A stretch of 20,704 bases of DNA. Origin: Sulfurospirillum sp. UBA6810. Lineage in GTDB: Bacteria; Campylobacterota; Campylobacteria; Campylobacterales; Sulfurospirillaceae. Both the position numbers and the translations under genes were made by a program. The notes under the pieces are model-generated. The model ran no database searches. It saw only the letters and a program-made list of their open reading frames with translations, and had not been told where the DNA came from. The DNA is taken from NCBI GenBank assembly GCA_002469305.1, contig DKEY01000183.1, positions 1 through 20,704 on the forward strand. Direction: 5' to 3'. This document shows positions 5,659 through 12,833 of this stretch, in pieces. How positions within the stretch are numbered: the first letter of the stretch is position 1; the number at the start of each line of letters is the position of its first letter.

Positions 5659-6996
5659 ATGGATGTAATAGGGCAATTTCCATTGTTTTATTTTCCAGAT
5701 TACGGAAGCGCTTGGATGATGGGTATAACGGGCACTATACACATTTTAGCTTCACATACTTCCGTAGGAGCGGCTATGCTTTTTGCTTTTTTAGCACATA
5801 AAGCTTATAAAGAAAACCGAGCGGACTACTATCCGTATATGAAAAAATATGGTATGTTTTTACTTATATTTTCTTATGTGATTGGTTCTATCACAGGTCC
5901 TGGTATCTGGTACACAGCTACAGCTGCAAGTCCTCGTGGGATTAGTGCACTTATCCATAACTTTGTTTGGGTATGGGCGACAGAGTGGGTATTTTTTGTG
6001 TATGAGGTTATTGGTGTTTTTGTCCTTGTTTATTTTATCAACAAAATTGATAGGAAAACACACTTAAAGTTGACATATACTTTTGCATTAGCTTCCGTTG
6101 GAACTTTGGCTCTTATCATCGGGATTATAAGTTTTATGATGTGGCCAGGAACAGATGCTTATTATGCAACAGGAAGTGCAAGTGATGCTTTCTTTGGAGT
6201 AAATACTTTTCCTCATATGTTTTTAAGAATAGGTTTTATGATAATGCTTTCAGGTGTTATAGGGTTAGTAATATCTAGCTCTATGAGAAAAGAAACCCCT
6301 GAATTATCAGCCGAGCTTAGTAAAAAAATGGGTGTCGTAAGTCTGATTGGTGGCTTTATGACTCTTATTTTCTTTATCTGGTACATGGGAACATTGCCTG
6401 ATAATGCTCACGCTGTATTTGCTTTTTCAAAAGATGTGATTATTCAAAATAGAGTTATTCTTACGCTTGTTTTTTCGGTGTATTTTGCATTGGCAATTTT
6501 TAAACCAAATATGATTCATCCAGCTTTTGCTGTCGCTATGATTTTTGTTATCTTAATTGGTGGTTTATGGTCAGGTGAAAAACTCAGAGAATCAATGAGA
6601 AAACCATATGTTGCAGGACAATATATCTACTCAAATCAAATTATAAGTCGTGATGTACCAGGCAAGGGTATCAAAAGCGAGTTACCTATTATCGCGGAAA
6701 AAGGATTATTGGTACTTAACCCATTTGTCCCTAAAAATCTTAAAGTTATTACTGATGAGAATAAGCTTCAAGCAGGAGAACTTTTAGCAAAAATGTCTTG
6801 CTCAAACTGTCACTCGTTGGAGAAAACAGGAGTATTCAGACCTATGAAAGACAGATTGACGGGTATGGATAAAGAGGGTATAAAAGGTATTCTCTATGCT
6901 ATAGGCGATGGCGGAATGTCTTATATGCCAACACTTAAGCTTCCAGAAGCTGAATACGATGCAATAGCCGAATATTTTGCATCACAAAACTATTAA
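5659..6996 (+). CDS. cytochrome bd-like oxidase subunit I fused to a cytochrome c domain
   Basis: Residues 1-310 form about eight or nine membrane helices of the CydA fold: an N-terminal helix with GTIHILASH (His28, a likely heme ligand), a helix with WATEWVFFVYEVIGVFV whose Glu109/Glu116 resemble the paired acids of CydA, and FPHMFLR with His186. The CydA quinol-binding Q-loop and its GRQPW motif are absent; the corresponding loop is short. After helix 9 a periplasmic tail of about 130 residues carries one class I cytochrome c motif, CSNCH (Cys381, Cys384, His385), and GGMSYMP as a probable Met ligand. Electrons therefore probably arrive from a c-type carrier or through this heme rather than from quinol. 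The family belongs to the broader bd superfamily, with heme-c-bearing members related to CydAA'. It is co-transcribed with the next gene, nine bases away. Respiratory protection of nitrogenase is a plausible use. Confidence 0.85.
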   Translation: MDVIGQFPLFYFPDYGSAWMMGITGTIHILASHTSVGAAMLFAFLAHKAYKENRADYYPYMKKYGMFLLIFSYVIGSITGPGIWYTATAASPRGISALIHNFVWVWATEWVFFVYEVIGVFVLVYFINKIDRKTHLKLTYTFALASVGTLALIIGIISFMMWPGTDAYYATGSASDAFFGVNTFPHMFLRIGFMIMLSGVIGLVISSSMRKETPELSAELSKKMGVVSLIGGFMTLIFFIWYMGTLPDNAHAVFAFSKDVIIQNRVILTLVFSVYFALAIFKPNMIHPAFAVAMIFVILIGGLWSGEKLRESMRKPYVAGQYIYSNQIISRDVPGKGIKSELPIIAEKGLLVLNPFVPKNLKVITDENKLQAGELLAKMSCSNCHSLEKTGVFRPMKDRLTGMDKEGIKGILYAIGDGGMSYMPTLKLPEAEYDAIAEYFASQNY

Positions 6997-7005
6997 GGAG
7001 AGATT

Positions 7006-8199
7006 ATGGATGCATCAGTATTATTAGCACTTAGGGACCCAGCGGGAGTCCCATTTTATCCAATAATTTTTCAAGTACTTTATGTTTTAACGTGGGCATT
7101 GCATGCGGCATTTGTACTTTTGTCTTTGGGTTCTATGGGCTTATCTTTATATGGCTCTACTAAAGGACAAAGAGATAACCATTGGAAAATGCTTACACCA
7201 CACCTTATTCAAACAGGCAAGATAAGCATATCTATACTCATTGTGTTAGGTGTTGCCCCTTTATTATTTACACAAGTTATTTATGATCCAAATTGGTATG
7301 TAGCAAATACATTATCTGGGATGTGGGTATTTATATTTATCTATACACTTATTGTTGGATATAGTATGTACTATTGGTATTATTATGCAAATAAAGGACA
7401 AAAAAGCGGAAGTACTTTGATAGGACTTTTAGCTTTTTGTATTTTGGTTTTTGCGGGGATTTTGATGCATAATTTTGCAGTAACTTCGATTATGCCAGAA
7501 CAGTGGATGCAGATGTATGCCCCAAATGGAGTAGTGGATGATAGCGGTTGGACATTTAACCTTGAGGTTATAAGATTTGCTTTTATGGTGAGTTTGAGTA
7601 TCCCTGTGGTTGGAATATTTTTACAAAACTATAGTAAGTTTTTATCTACAAGAGTAGATTTTGATGAAGCATATATCAAATATACAGCGTCATTAGGAAC
7701 AAAGATGGCTGTTGTTGGGCTTTTGATTAGTGCAGTAGCTTTTGCTCTATGGATGCTTCAAATCGGATATCTCTTCCATCCTCTTTCTTTGATGATTGTA
7801 ATTGGTGTTGTAGTTCTTTTAGTGATGTCACAAATGAATAAAAATAGTTATATAACCACTGGCGTTCTTGTTGTGGTTGCATTGCTTATTTCTGGTATGA
7901 GAGAATTGATAAGGTTTGATATTATGTCTAAACTTGGATACAGTATCTATGATTATCCTGTAAATTTGGAGATACCAACTATCGCAATGTTTCTATTAAC
8001 ATTTGTTGTCTTTGGATTTATAGGTGTGGGCTACCTTCTGACTATGGCTTGGAAAGTTGGCAAAAATGAAGGTATTTTTGATGGTTCAAAAGATGCTATT
8101 GTGACTAAACTTGGCAATTATACGCTTGCTATTTTAGTGGCATGGATGGCTATTTACTTTGTTTGGGGAATTGCAATTTTATTTAATAATATCCTCTAA
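7006..8199 (+). CDS. cytochrome bd-like oxidase subunit II (CydA'-like)
   Basis: This 397-residue protein has about ten membrane helices and directly follows subunit I, with an AGGAGAG ribosome binding site in the nine-base gap. Its N-terminus (YVLTWALHAAFVLLSLGSMGLSLYG, about 29-53) lines up with that of subunit I (His-containing helix, then Gly-rich small-residue helix and a basic loop). The two subunits therefore look like paralogous halves, as in CydA/CydA' pairs, rather than CydA/CydB. It has no CXXCH motif and no signal peptide. A conserved-looking Trp/Tyr-rich segment (VGYSMYYWYYYANKG) follows helix 4. It is expected to pack against subunit I in the inner membrane and may lack its own active site. 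A strong hairpin directly downstream closes the operon. Confidence 0.85.
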   Translation: MDASVLLALRDPAGVPFYPIIFQVLYVLTWALHAAFVLLSLGSMGLSLYGSTKGQRDNHWKMLTPHLIQTGKISISILIVLGVAPLLFTQVIYDPNWYVANTLSGMWVFIFIYTLIVGYSMYYWYYYANKGQKSGSTLIGLLAFCILVFAGILMHNFAVTSIMPEQWMQMYAPNGVVDDSGWTFNLEVIRFAFMVSLSIPVVGIFLQNYSKFLSTRVDFDEAYIKYTASLGTKMAVVGLLISAVAFALWMLQIGYLFHPLSLMIVIGVVVLLVMSQMNKNSYITTGVLVVVALLISGMRELIRFDIMSKLGYSIYDYPVNLEIPTIAMFLLTFVVFGFIGVGYLLTMAWKVGKNEGIFDGSKDAIVTKLGNYTLAILVAWMAIYFVWGIAILFNNIL

Positions 8200-8206
8200 A
8201 AACTAT

Positions 8207-8238
8207 ATGCCAATAAAACTTTTATGTTTTATTGGCAT
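8207..8238. terminator. perfect 13-bp hairpin between convergent genes
   Basis: ATGCCAATAAAAC (8207-8219) is perfectly complementary to GTTTTATTGGCAT (8226-8238) around a six-base loop. It lies between the ends of the oxidase operon (8199) and the leftward gene (8247). CGCGCTTTTT follows on the plus strand and an A/T-rich stretch on the other, consistent with a bidirectional terminator. Confidence 0.8.
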
Positions 8239-8246
8239 CGCGCTTT

Positions 8247-8687
8247 TTATATCTCATTTTCTTCACTATACTGTGTTGCAAAATCATCAAGTAAAAATTC
8301 TATAGATTCTAAAACATCTTCTTCAAAAAAGTTCGTTACAAATTTATCATCTTTCGAGTAAGTGATAGCGATAGCTTTTGTTGGTTTATCTCTTTGTATC
8401 ACAACATCCTCTACAAGTACCAAACTTATATAGCATAAAAATTTTTCACCTACTTTAGTGCTGTCTATTTTGATGAGAAGATTGGAAAAGCTGTTACTTT
8501 GCGTTTTAATCCCAATACTTTCCAGTTTTTGTTGAAGTTTTTTTTCCAAAAGTTCTTTAAACTTAGGATCAAGACTTTTTTTCTTATCGAGTACTTTTGG
8601 ATTGAGGCTTGAGAGATTTTCAAGTGAAAAAGGGGTAAGTGCAAAAGCTTGAGACAAGAGTAAAAAAGATAACAATAAAAATTTCAT
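8247..8687 (-). CDS. exported protein of unknown function (146 aa)
   Basis: I do not recognise this family. The first 16 residues (MKFLLLSFLLLSQAFA) are a clear signal peptide with an Ala-x-Ala-type end, so the mature protein is periplasmic. The mature part is Lys/Leu-rich with a helical N-terminal half (about 25-60), a predicted beta segment (ISLVLVEDVVIQ, about 86-97) and an acidic C-terminus. It has a single Cys (about 84). It starts three bases after the thioredoxin-like gene, with its ribosome binding site (CGGAG) inside the end of that gene, so the two are co-translated and probably work together at the envelope. The DUF134-FeMo-co regulator lies further upstream on the same strand. Confidence 0.75.
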   Translation of the reverse strand: MKFLLLSFLLLSQAFALTPFSLENLSSLNPKVLDKKKSLDPKFKELLEKKLQQKLESIGIKTQSNSFSNLLIKIDSTKVGEKFLCYISLVLVEDVVIQRDKPTKAIAITYSKDDKFVTNFFEEDVLESIEFLLDDFATQYSEENEI

Positions 8688-8690
8688 TTT

Positions 8691-9113
8691 TTACTCCGTA
8701 TAGTGTGATTTAGCTTTTTTTAAAAGCTCGAAAAACTCTTTTTGAGCTTTATATCCGATGATTTGACTAAACTGTTTTTCATCTTTTGGGTTTACAAAGT
8801 AGATAGTAGGAACAACTTGCGGGTCTAGAGATTTTGGAAAAGTATCTAACTCTTTATCCAAGATAACTGGTGTAAAGTTTTTTTGGATATACCCATCTAT
8901 CCTTGGTTTACTCAGTGTTTGATTTTCTAGTTTTGTGCACCAAGGACAAGATGTAGTTACAAAGAGTATCATCATCGGTTTATGAGTCTCTTTTGATTTT
9001 AGAAGGGCTGCTTTATATGAAGTACTGTAAGAAAACTCTTTTGCAAACTCTTCATTGGAAGCATATGTAAGTGAAGTCAGTAAACATAAACCAACGAGCA
9101 ATAATTTTTTCAT
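8691..9113 (-). CDS. periplasmic thioredoxin-fold protein with CPWC motif
   Basis: A signal peptide (about residues 1-18) precedes a thioredoxin-like domain. MMILFVTTSCPWCTKLE (about 47-63) holds the redox-active CPWC, and VPTIYFVNPKD (about 101-111) holds the cis-Pro loop. The insert and length (140 residues) fit the SoxW/thioredoxin_7-like group of periplasmic disulfide or heme-handling proteins rather than cytoplasmic thioredoxin. CPWC with two residues between the cysteines predicts thiol-disulfide reductase activity. It has an AAGGAAAA ribosome binding site. It is followed after three bases by an exported protein of unknown function, which may be its substrate or partner. A role in cytochrome c maturation or sulfur oxidation is possible but not shown. 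Confidence 0.85.
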   Translation of the reverse strand: MKKLLLVGLCLLTSLTYASNEEFAKEFSYSTSYKAALLKSKETHKPMMILFVTTSCPWCTKLENQTLSKPRIDGYIQKNFTPVILDKELDTFPKSLDPQVVPTIYFVNPKDEKQFSQIIGYKAQKEFFELLKKAKSHYTE

Positions 9114-9154
9114 CTTCTATTTTCCTTGTATCTTTGTGAAAAGCTTACTCTTTT

Positions 9155-9745
9155 TTAGTTAAAAAGTTTTTGAATATCATGAAGCGAGGAGATAGCCTGT
9201 ACCTCTTTTACATGTATGCCTTGTGCAAGGAGAGAGTTTTTAAGTCCTTCACCGATAGAGTGGGCCAAAAAGAAGTTGACACCTTCTTTTTTTAGGATGT
9301 TTGGAAAGATTTTACTTGGTCTTTCACTTGTTTGATAGATAGGGTTTTCTATGGATTTGATATAGGTGATTTGTGTCTCGTTTATACTATAAAAGTGAAG
9401 ATATTTTTGTTTTGGCATCATGCTTAAAAACTCTTCATTGCCCTCAGAACAAAATGCTACTATAAAGTCTTTTTTTTCATCATTTATATGCAACTTTGCA
9501 CCATTTATAAGAGTACTTGCTATCTTGAATCTAGCACTTTTTATGATACGAGAGAGCGTTGGTCTTGAGATATTCATCATCTTTGCAGCATCTTCTTGAT
9601 ACAAATCTTGAAAGTCCATCAAAAAAATCGCCTCTAGCTCATCATGGTTTAACTCTATCGTTTGTGTTGGTTTTTTACAGCATGGGGCGAATGATTTGAT
9701 TTCAGGTTTTATAGAGTATTCTCTATACTTTTTGCATCTTCCCAT
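9155..9745 (-). CDS. DUF134 helix-turn-helix regulator fused to a FeMo-cofactor-binding (NifX-like) domain
   Basis: The first 95 residues are a DUF134/UPF0251 module: MGRCKKYR start, FAPCC, then a sigma-factor-like helix-turn-helix, LNHDELEAIFLMDFQDLYQEDAAKMMNISRPTLSRII. Residues 108-196 (FIVAFCSEG.. to ..FFLAHSIGEGLKNSLLAQGI) match the small RNase-H-like domain of the dinitrogenase FeMo-cofactor-binding family (NifX/NafY-like). Such fusions are thought to sense a metal cluster or redox state, but the ligand is not established. Cys4, Cys22 and Cys23 could bind metal. The ribosome binding site AAGGGA (9753-9758, minus) is good. It is divergent from the 9867 gene, with overlapping promoters, and so is a candidate to repress both. 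With cowN nearby, a nitrogen-fixation link is tempting but unproven. Confidence 0.85.
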   Translation of the reverse strand: MGRCKKYREYSIKPEIKSFAPCCKKPTQTIELNHDELEAIFLMDFQDLYQEDAAKMMNISRPTLSRIIKSARFKIASTLINGAKLHINDEKKDFIVAFCSEGNEEFLSMMPKQKYLHFYSINETQITYIKSIENPIYQTSERPSKIFPNILKKEGVNFFLAHSIGEGLKNSLLAQGIHVKEVQAISSLHDIQKLFN

Positions 9746-9767
9746 ATGTATCCCTTCGTTTTTTTGA

Positions 9768-9811
9768 ATTATAACATAATTATTGACATATGTTCAAAAT
9801 AATTGTATTAT
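9768..9811. promoter_or_regulatory. overlapping divergent sigma-70-type promoters
   Basis: Rightward: TTGACA (9783-9788), 17-base spacer, TATTAT (9806-9811). Leftward, read on the minus strand: TGAACA (9796-9791), 17-base spacer, TATAAT (9773-9768). The two -35 elements lie side by side in the near-palindrome TTGACATATGTTCAA, with ACATATGT at its centre. A protein bound there would affect both promoters. Full -35 boxes are unusual in Campylobacterota. Confidence 0.65.
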
Positions 9812-9866
9812 TTGATTTTTTAAATTCTATGTTAATTATAGATTATATTTAGTTTGGTTAAAACAA

Positions 9867-10424
9867 ATGTTGAAAAAAGTGTGTTATCTTGTATCCTTAC
9901 TTATTGGTTTCCTTATACTTTTTAGTGTGTATGAGTATATAGGTGAAAAATTTTTTACACAAAAGCCATCATGTTATAAAGAAGTAGTAGTCTTTGATAA
10001 AGTATATGAAAAAACGCTACTTCATGATGCACAACTACTCATCGCTTCTGGTAATTATGAGATAGAAGTATTGGCAGAAAAGGCAGTTTATTCCAATTCT
10101 GACTTGTTTGAGTATGTTTTGCTTGAGGATGTTAAAAAGAGTGTAAACTCAGTGTTGCACCAGTATGCGGAGGGCTTACATGTAAAACAAAATAAATCTT
10201 TACATGTAAAAGTGATTGTGTATGAAAATGATAAAGCCAATCCTGGAAAGAAAACATTAAAAAGCAAACTTTATAGAGGTTATTTGGTATTTAGTTTTAG
10301 TGTAGAAGGAGTGCTTGTTTATAAAATTCAGATAGATTTTATGGACTATAAAGCCTTAGATATTCCAAAGAGAATTGAGTGTGCAATTAAAACTTTTATG
10401 TTATATAAAAATGGAGAAGAGTAA
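9867..10424 (+). CDS. membrane-anchored protein of unknown function (185 aa)
   Basis: There is one N-terminal membrane helix (about residues 7-26), followed by an extracytoplasmic domain of about 155 residues. I do not recognise the domain. It has mixed alpha/beta character with VLLEDVKKSVNSVLHQY (about 88-104) and a late beta-rich stretch (YRGYLVFSFSVEGVLVYKIQIDF, about 139-161). Two copies of the LHVK tetrapeptide (about 109-112 and 117-120) are encoded by two TTACATGTAA palindromes four bases apart. The ribosome binding site is weak. The stop overlaps the start of the SLAC1/TehA gene (TAATG), so the two are translationally coupled, and an accessory role for that channel is likely. It is transcribed from the strong divergent promoter at 9783-9811. 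Confidence 0.75.
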   Translation: MLKKVCYLVSLLIGFLILFSVYEYIGEKFFTQKPSCYKEVVVFDKVYEKTLLHDAQLLIASGNYEIEVLAEKAVYSNSDLFEYVLLEDVKKSVNSVLHQYAEGLHVKQNKSLHVKVIVYENDKANPGKKTLKSKLYRGYLVFSFSVEGVLVYKIQIDFMDYKALDIPKRIECAIKTFMLYKNGEE

Positions 10425-11401
10425 TGTTAGAAGAAATGCAATGTCAAGCGATACCCTCAAATAGAATAAAATTTTTTCCTATCATGATGTTTGCTGTGGT
10501 TATGGGTTTGTCAGGTTTAAGCATAGTTTTTCAAAAATATACAGAAATTTTTGATTTATTTTCTGGCTTAAGTATAGGTTTTGCTTATTTGGATTTAGTG
10601 GTGTTTATCCTTATCTTGTTTCTTTACATATCAAAGATATATTTACACTTTGATGAAGTTAAAAAAGAGTTTGCTCATCCTGTACGTATTAACTTTTTTG
10701 CAGCATCATCTATCTCCTTTTTATTGGTTTCTATTGTTTTTCATCCTATACATGCTAATTTTTCTCATATACTTATGTATATAGGCATAGCAATGCAGAC
10801 ATTTTTTACATTTTATACTATAACGTTTTGGATAAATAAAAATTTAGAAATTGCCCACTCAAATCCAGCTTGGTTCATCCCAATCGTTGGAAATGTTTTA
10901 GTTCCAGTAGCTGCTGGAGGCTATCTGGATAATAACTTTTTGATGTACTATTTTTCTATCGGTATTTTCTTTTGGATAGTACTCACAGCTGTTTTAGTAA
11001 ATAGGATTATATTTCATCATCAACTTGCTCAAAAATTTCTACCCACTCTTTTTATCTTTATAGCACCTCCTGCCTTATCTTTTATAGCATATATAAAGAT
11101 GTATGGTACTTTTGATATATTTGCAAGTTTTTTGTACAATTTGGGGCTATTTTTTACATTTTTACTCTTTTTTATGTATAGAAGTTTTATAAAATTAGAG
11201 TTTTTTATATCATGGTGGGCTTTTACATTTCCTCTTGCGGCTATCACCATAGCTTCGATTTTAGCTTATAAGATGAGCCATGTTAATTTATACATTTATT
11301 TCGGATGTATTTTCATGATGATAACGATTGGTGTTGTTAGTATCGTAGCTTATAGAACAGTACAACACATTTTGAAAAAAGAGATTTGCATAATAGAATA
11401 A
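10424..11401 (+). CDS. SLAC1/TehA-family anion channel or transporter
   Basis: The 325-residue protein has ten predicted membrane helices and little else. Length, helix count and the motif NPAWFIPIVGNVLVPVAAG (about 145-163) after a Phe/Thr-rich helix match the TehA/SLAC1 family of voltage-dependent anion or C4-dicarboxylate/tellurite channels. The first ten residues are a short cytoplasmic tail. Substrate specificity cannot be inferred from the sequence. In bacteria the family is known for tellurite resistance phenotypes (TehA) and for monovalent anion conduction in structural work. The start codon overlaps the upstream stop (TAATG), coupling it to the membrane-anchored unknown protein. A convergent terminator follows directly. 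Confidence 0.82.
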   Translation: MLEEMQCQAIPSNRIKFFPIMMFAVVMGLSGLSIVFQKYTEIFDLFSGLSIGFAYLDLVVFILILFLYISKIYLHFDEVKKEFAHPVRINFFAASSISFLLVSIVFHPIHANFSHILMYIGIAMQTFFTFYTITFWINKNLEIAHSNPAWFIPIVGNVLVPVAAGGYLDNNFLMYYFSIGIFFWIVLTAVLVNRIIFHHQLAQKFLPTLFIFIAPPALSFIAYIKMYGTFDIFASFLYNLGLFFTFLLFFMYRSFIKLEFFISWWAFTFPLAAITIASILAYKMSHVNLYIYFGCIFMMITIGVVSIVAYRTVQHILKKEICIIE

Positions 11402-11405
11402 AAAA

Positions 11406-11434
11406 GGTGAGAGGGGCTTAGCCCCTTAGTCACC
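11406..11434. terminator. hairpin terminator between convergent genes
   Basis: GGTGA (11406-11410) pairs with TCACC (11430-11434), and AGGGGC (11412-11417) with GCCCCT (11421-11426), around a TTA loop. In the leftward direction it is followed by a T run (CTTTTTTATTC), making it a good intrinsic terminator for the rubrerythrin gene, whose stop codon (11426-11428) lies inside the stem. In the rightward direction the T tail is poor. Confidence 0.8.
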
Positions 11435-11914
11435 TATCTTATAAAACTCCGCACTCTCAAGCCACTCTGTTGGTCTCTCTACAAATTCCAAGATGTTTTC
11501 CAATAAATCTTTATGCTTTAACTCTTCTTGTGCAATTCTAAGGAAAATTTCTTTGTGTTTTGGATCACTTACTTCATCTGCTTTTTCAAGATAAAGTTCG
11601 TATGCTTTATCTTCACTTTCAACAGCACGTCTGTAAAAATCAATTTGTTGGTCACCTATATCATATGCAACAGAAATCTTTTGCATATCTTCAAAAATCT
11701 TTTTTGCATCTGTATAAACTTCCATTTTAGGAAGAGTGATTGCATCCGAGTCATTTGCTAACTTTTCAAATAACTTATAGTGTTTTACCTCTTCATTTGC
11801 AAGCATAGTGAAGATTTTTCTCAAACCCTCTTCATTTGCTGCAGCAGCGAGTTCTCTATAAAAATTTTCGCCATCTTTTTCTAGTTTCATAGCGTATTCA
11901 TAAGCATTCATCAT
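11426..11914 (-). CDS. rubrerythrin/ferritin-like diiron protein
   Basis: This is a 162-residue four-helix bundle with two copies of the ferritin-like iron motif. An N-terminal Glu (EKDGENFYRELA, about 12-23) and LANEEVKHYKLFE (about 38-50) form the first half. SEDKAYELYLEKA (about 95-107) and AQEELKHKDLLE (about 127-138) form the second half. The spacing is that of rubrerythrin, but the C-terminal rubredoxin domain with its Cys pairs is missing, so this is a rubrerythrin-like domain alone. The family reduces hydrogen peroxide or stores iron in microaerophiles and anaerobes. The AGGGGA ribosome binding site fits either of two adjacent ATG codons (11914 or 11911). It is monocistronic, divergent from proC and ends in a strong terminator. 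The electron donor is unknown. Confidence 0.88.
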   Translation of the reverse strand: MMNAYEYAMKLEKDGENFYRELAAAANEEGLRKIFTMLANEEVKHYKLFEKLANDSDAITLPKMEVYTDAKKIFEDMQKISVAYDIGDQQIDFYRRAVESEDKAYELYLEKADEVSDPKHKEIFLRIAQEELKHKDLLENILEFVERPTEWLESAEFYKIGD

Positions 11915-12042
11915 ATTCCCCTAAAAATTTATTTTAACTGTGGATTATTCTATCATTGCATCTTCAAAAAGTCAATGAAAGCCTTTATTGTGAATTTTTC
12001 TAAATAAAAAAACATTAGTTTATCTATATAGGCTGAATTTGC

Positions 12043-12048
12043 TATAAT
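12043..12048 (+). promoter_or_regulatory. TATAAT -10 element for proC
   Basis: TTTGCTATAATAC has a perfect extended -10 about 36 bases before the proC ATG (12084). An AGGGA ribosome binding site follows at 12071. No clear -35 hexamer is seen. Confidence 0.6.
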
Positions 12049-12083
12049 ACAAGCAATAATTAAATAATGCAGGGAAAAACATA

Positions 12084-12830
12084 ATGAAACTTCTTTTAAT
12101 TGGTGCTGGCAATATGGGTGGAGCGATGCTCGCAGGTCTTAGTCAGTATGACATTACAGTTGTGCAAAAAAATGAGACAAAAGCAAAGAGACTGCAAGAA
12201 CAGTATCCAAACTTAAACATCACCAATACCATACCCTCTTTAGATGCTTATACAGTTATCTTAGCTATAAAACCACAGTCACTAGATTCTTTACATGTAA
12301 AGGGTTGTGCGCAAGGTCTTATCTCTATTTTGGCTGGTGTGACGATAGAGACGTTAAAAGAGAAGATAGAAGCAAAAAGTTATGTTAGAGCTATGCCCAA
12401 TATGGCAGCTGCTATGCAAAAATCTGCAACATCACTGTGTGGAGATATCCAACTCAAAGAAGATGCGATGAATATTTTAAGCTCTGTTGGCGCATGTTTT
12501 TGGCTTGAGAGTGAAGACCAACTAGATATAGCTTCTGCACTCGCTGGTTCATCTCCTGCTTGGATAGCACTTGTCGCAGAAGCTTTAAGTGATGGAGCTG
12601 TTAAATTGGGATTAAAAAGAGATATATCGTATCAATTTGTAGCAGCTGTTTTAGAAGGTGTTGGAATTGTTTTAAAAGAGGAACATCCAGCTATCTTAAA
12701 AGACAAAGTAACTTCACCAGCTGGAACTACGATAGCAGGGATTGCAAAGTTGGAAGAGGGCGGAGTTAGAGATAGTTTTATAAAGGCTATGCAAGCTTCT
12801 TATGAGAGAGCTAAGAAATTACAAGGATAG
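12084..12830 (+). CDS. proC: pyrroline-5-carboxylate reductase
   Basis: This enzyme carries out the last step of proline synthesis, reducing 1-pyrroline-5-carboxylate with NAD(P)H in the cytoplasm. The Rossmann motif GAGNMGGAM is at residues 7-15. VRAMPNMAAAMQKSAT (about 101-116) is the substrate and cofactor loop. The C-terminal helical dimer domain carries ALAGSSPAWIALVAEALSDGAVKLGL and KVTSPAGTTIAGIAKLEEGGVR, both diagnostic of ProC. At 248 residues it is slightly shorter than the usual 265-275. One TTACATGTAA inserts LHVK at about 70-73, in a surface loop between strands (SLDSLHVKGCAQG). It has its own TATAAT promoter, and the downstream nuclease-like gene begins three bases after its stop. 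Confidence 0.95.
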   Translation: MKLLLIGAGNMGGAMLAGLSQYDITVVQKNETKAKRLQEQYPNLNITNTIPSLDAYTVILAIKPQSLDSLHVKGCAQGLISILAGVTIETLKEKIEAKSYVRAMPNMAAAMQKSATSLCGDIQLKEDAMNILSSVGACFWLESEDQLDIASALAGSSPAWIALVAEALSDGAVKLGLKRDISYQFVAAVLEGVGIVLKEEHPAILKDKVTSPAGTTIAGIAKLEEGGVRDSFIKAMQASYERAKKLQG

Positions 12831-12833
12831 TGA

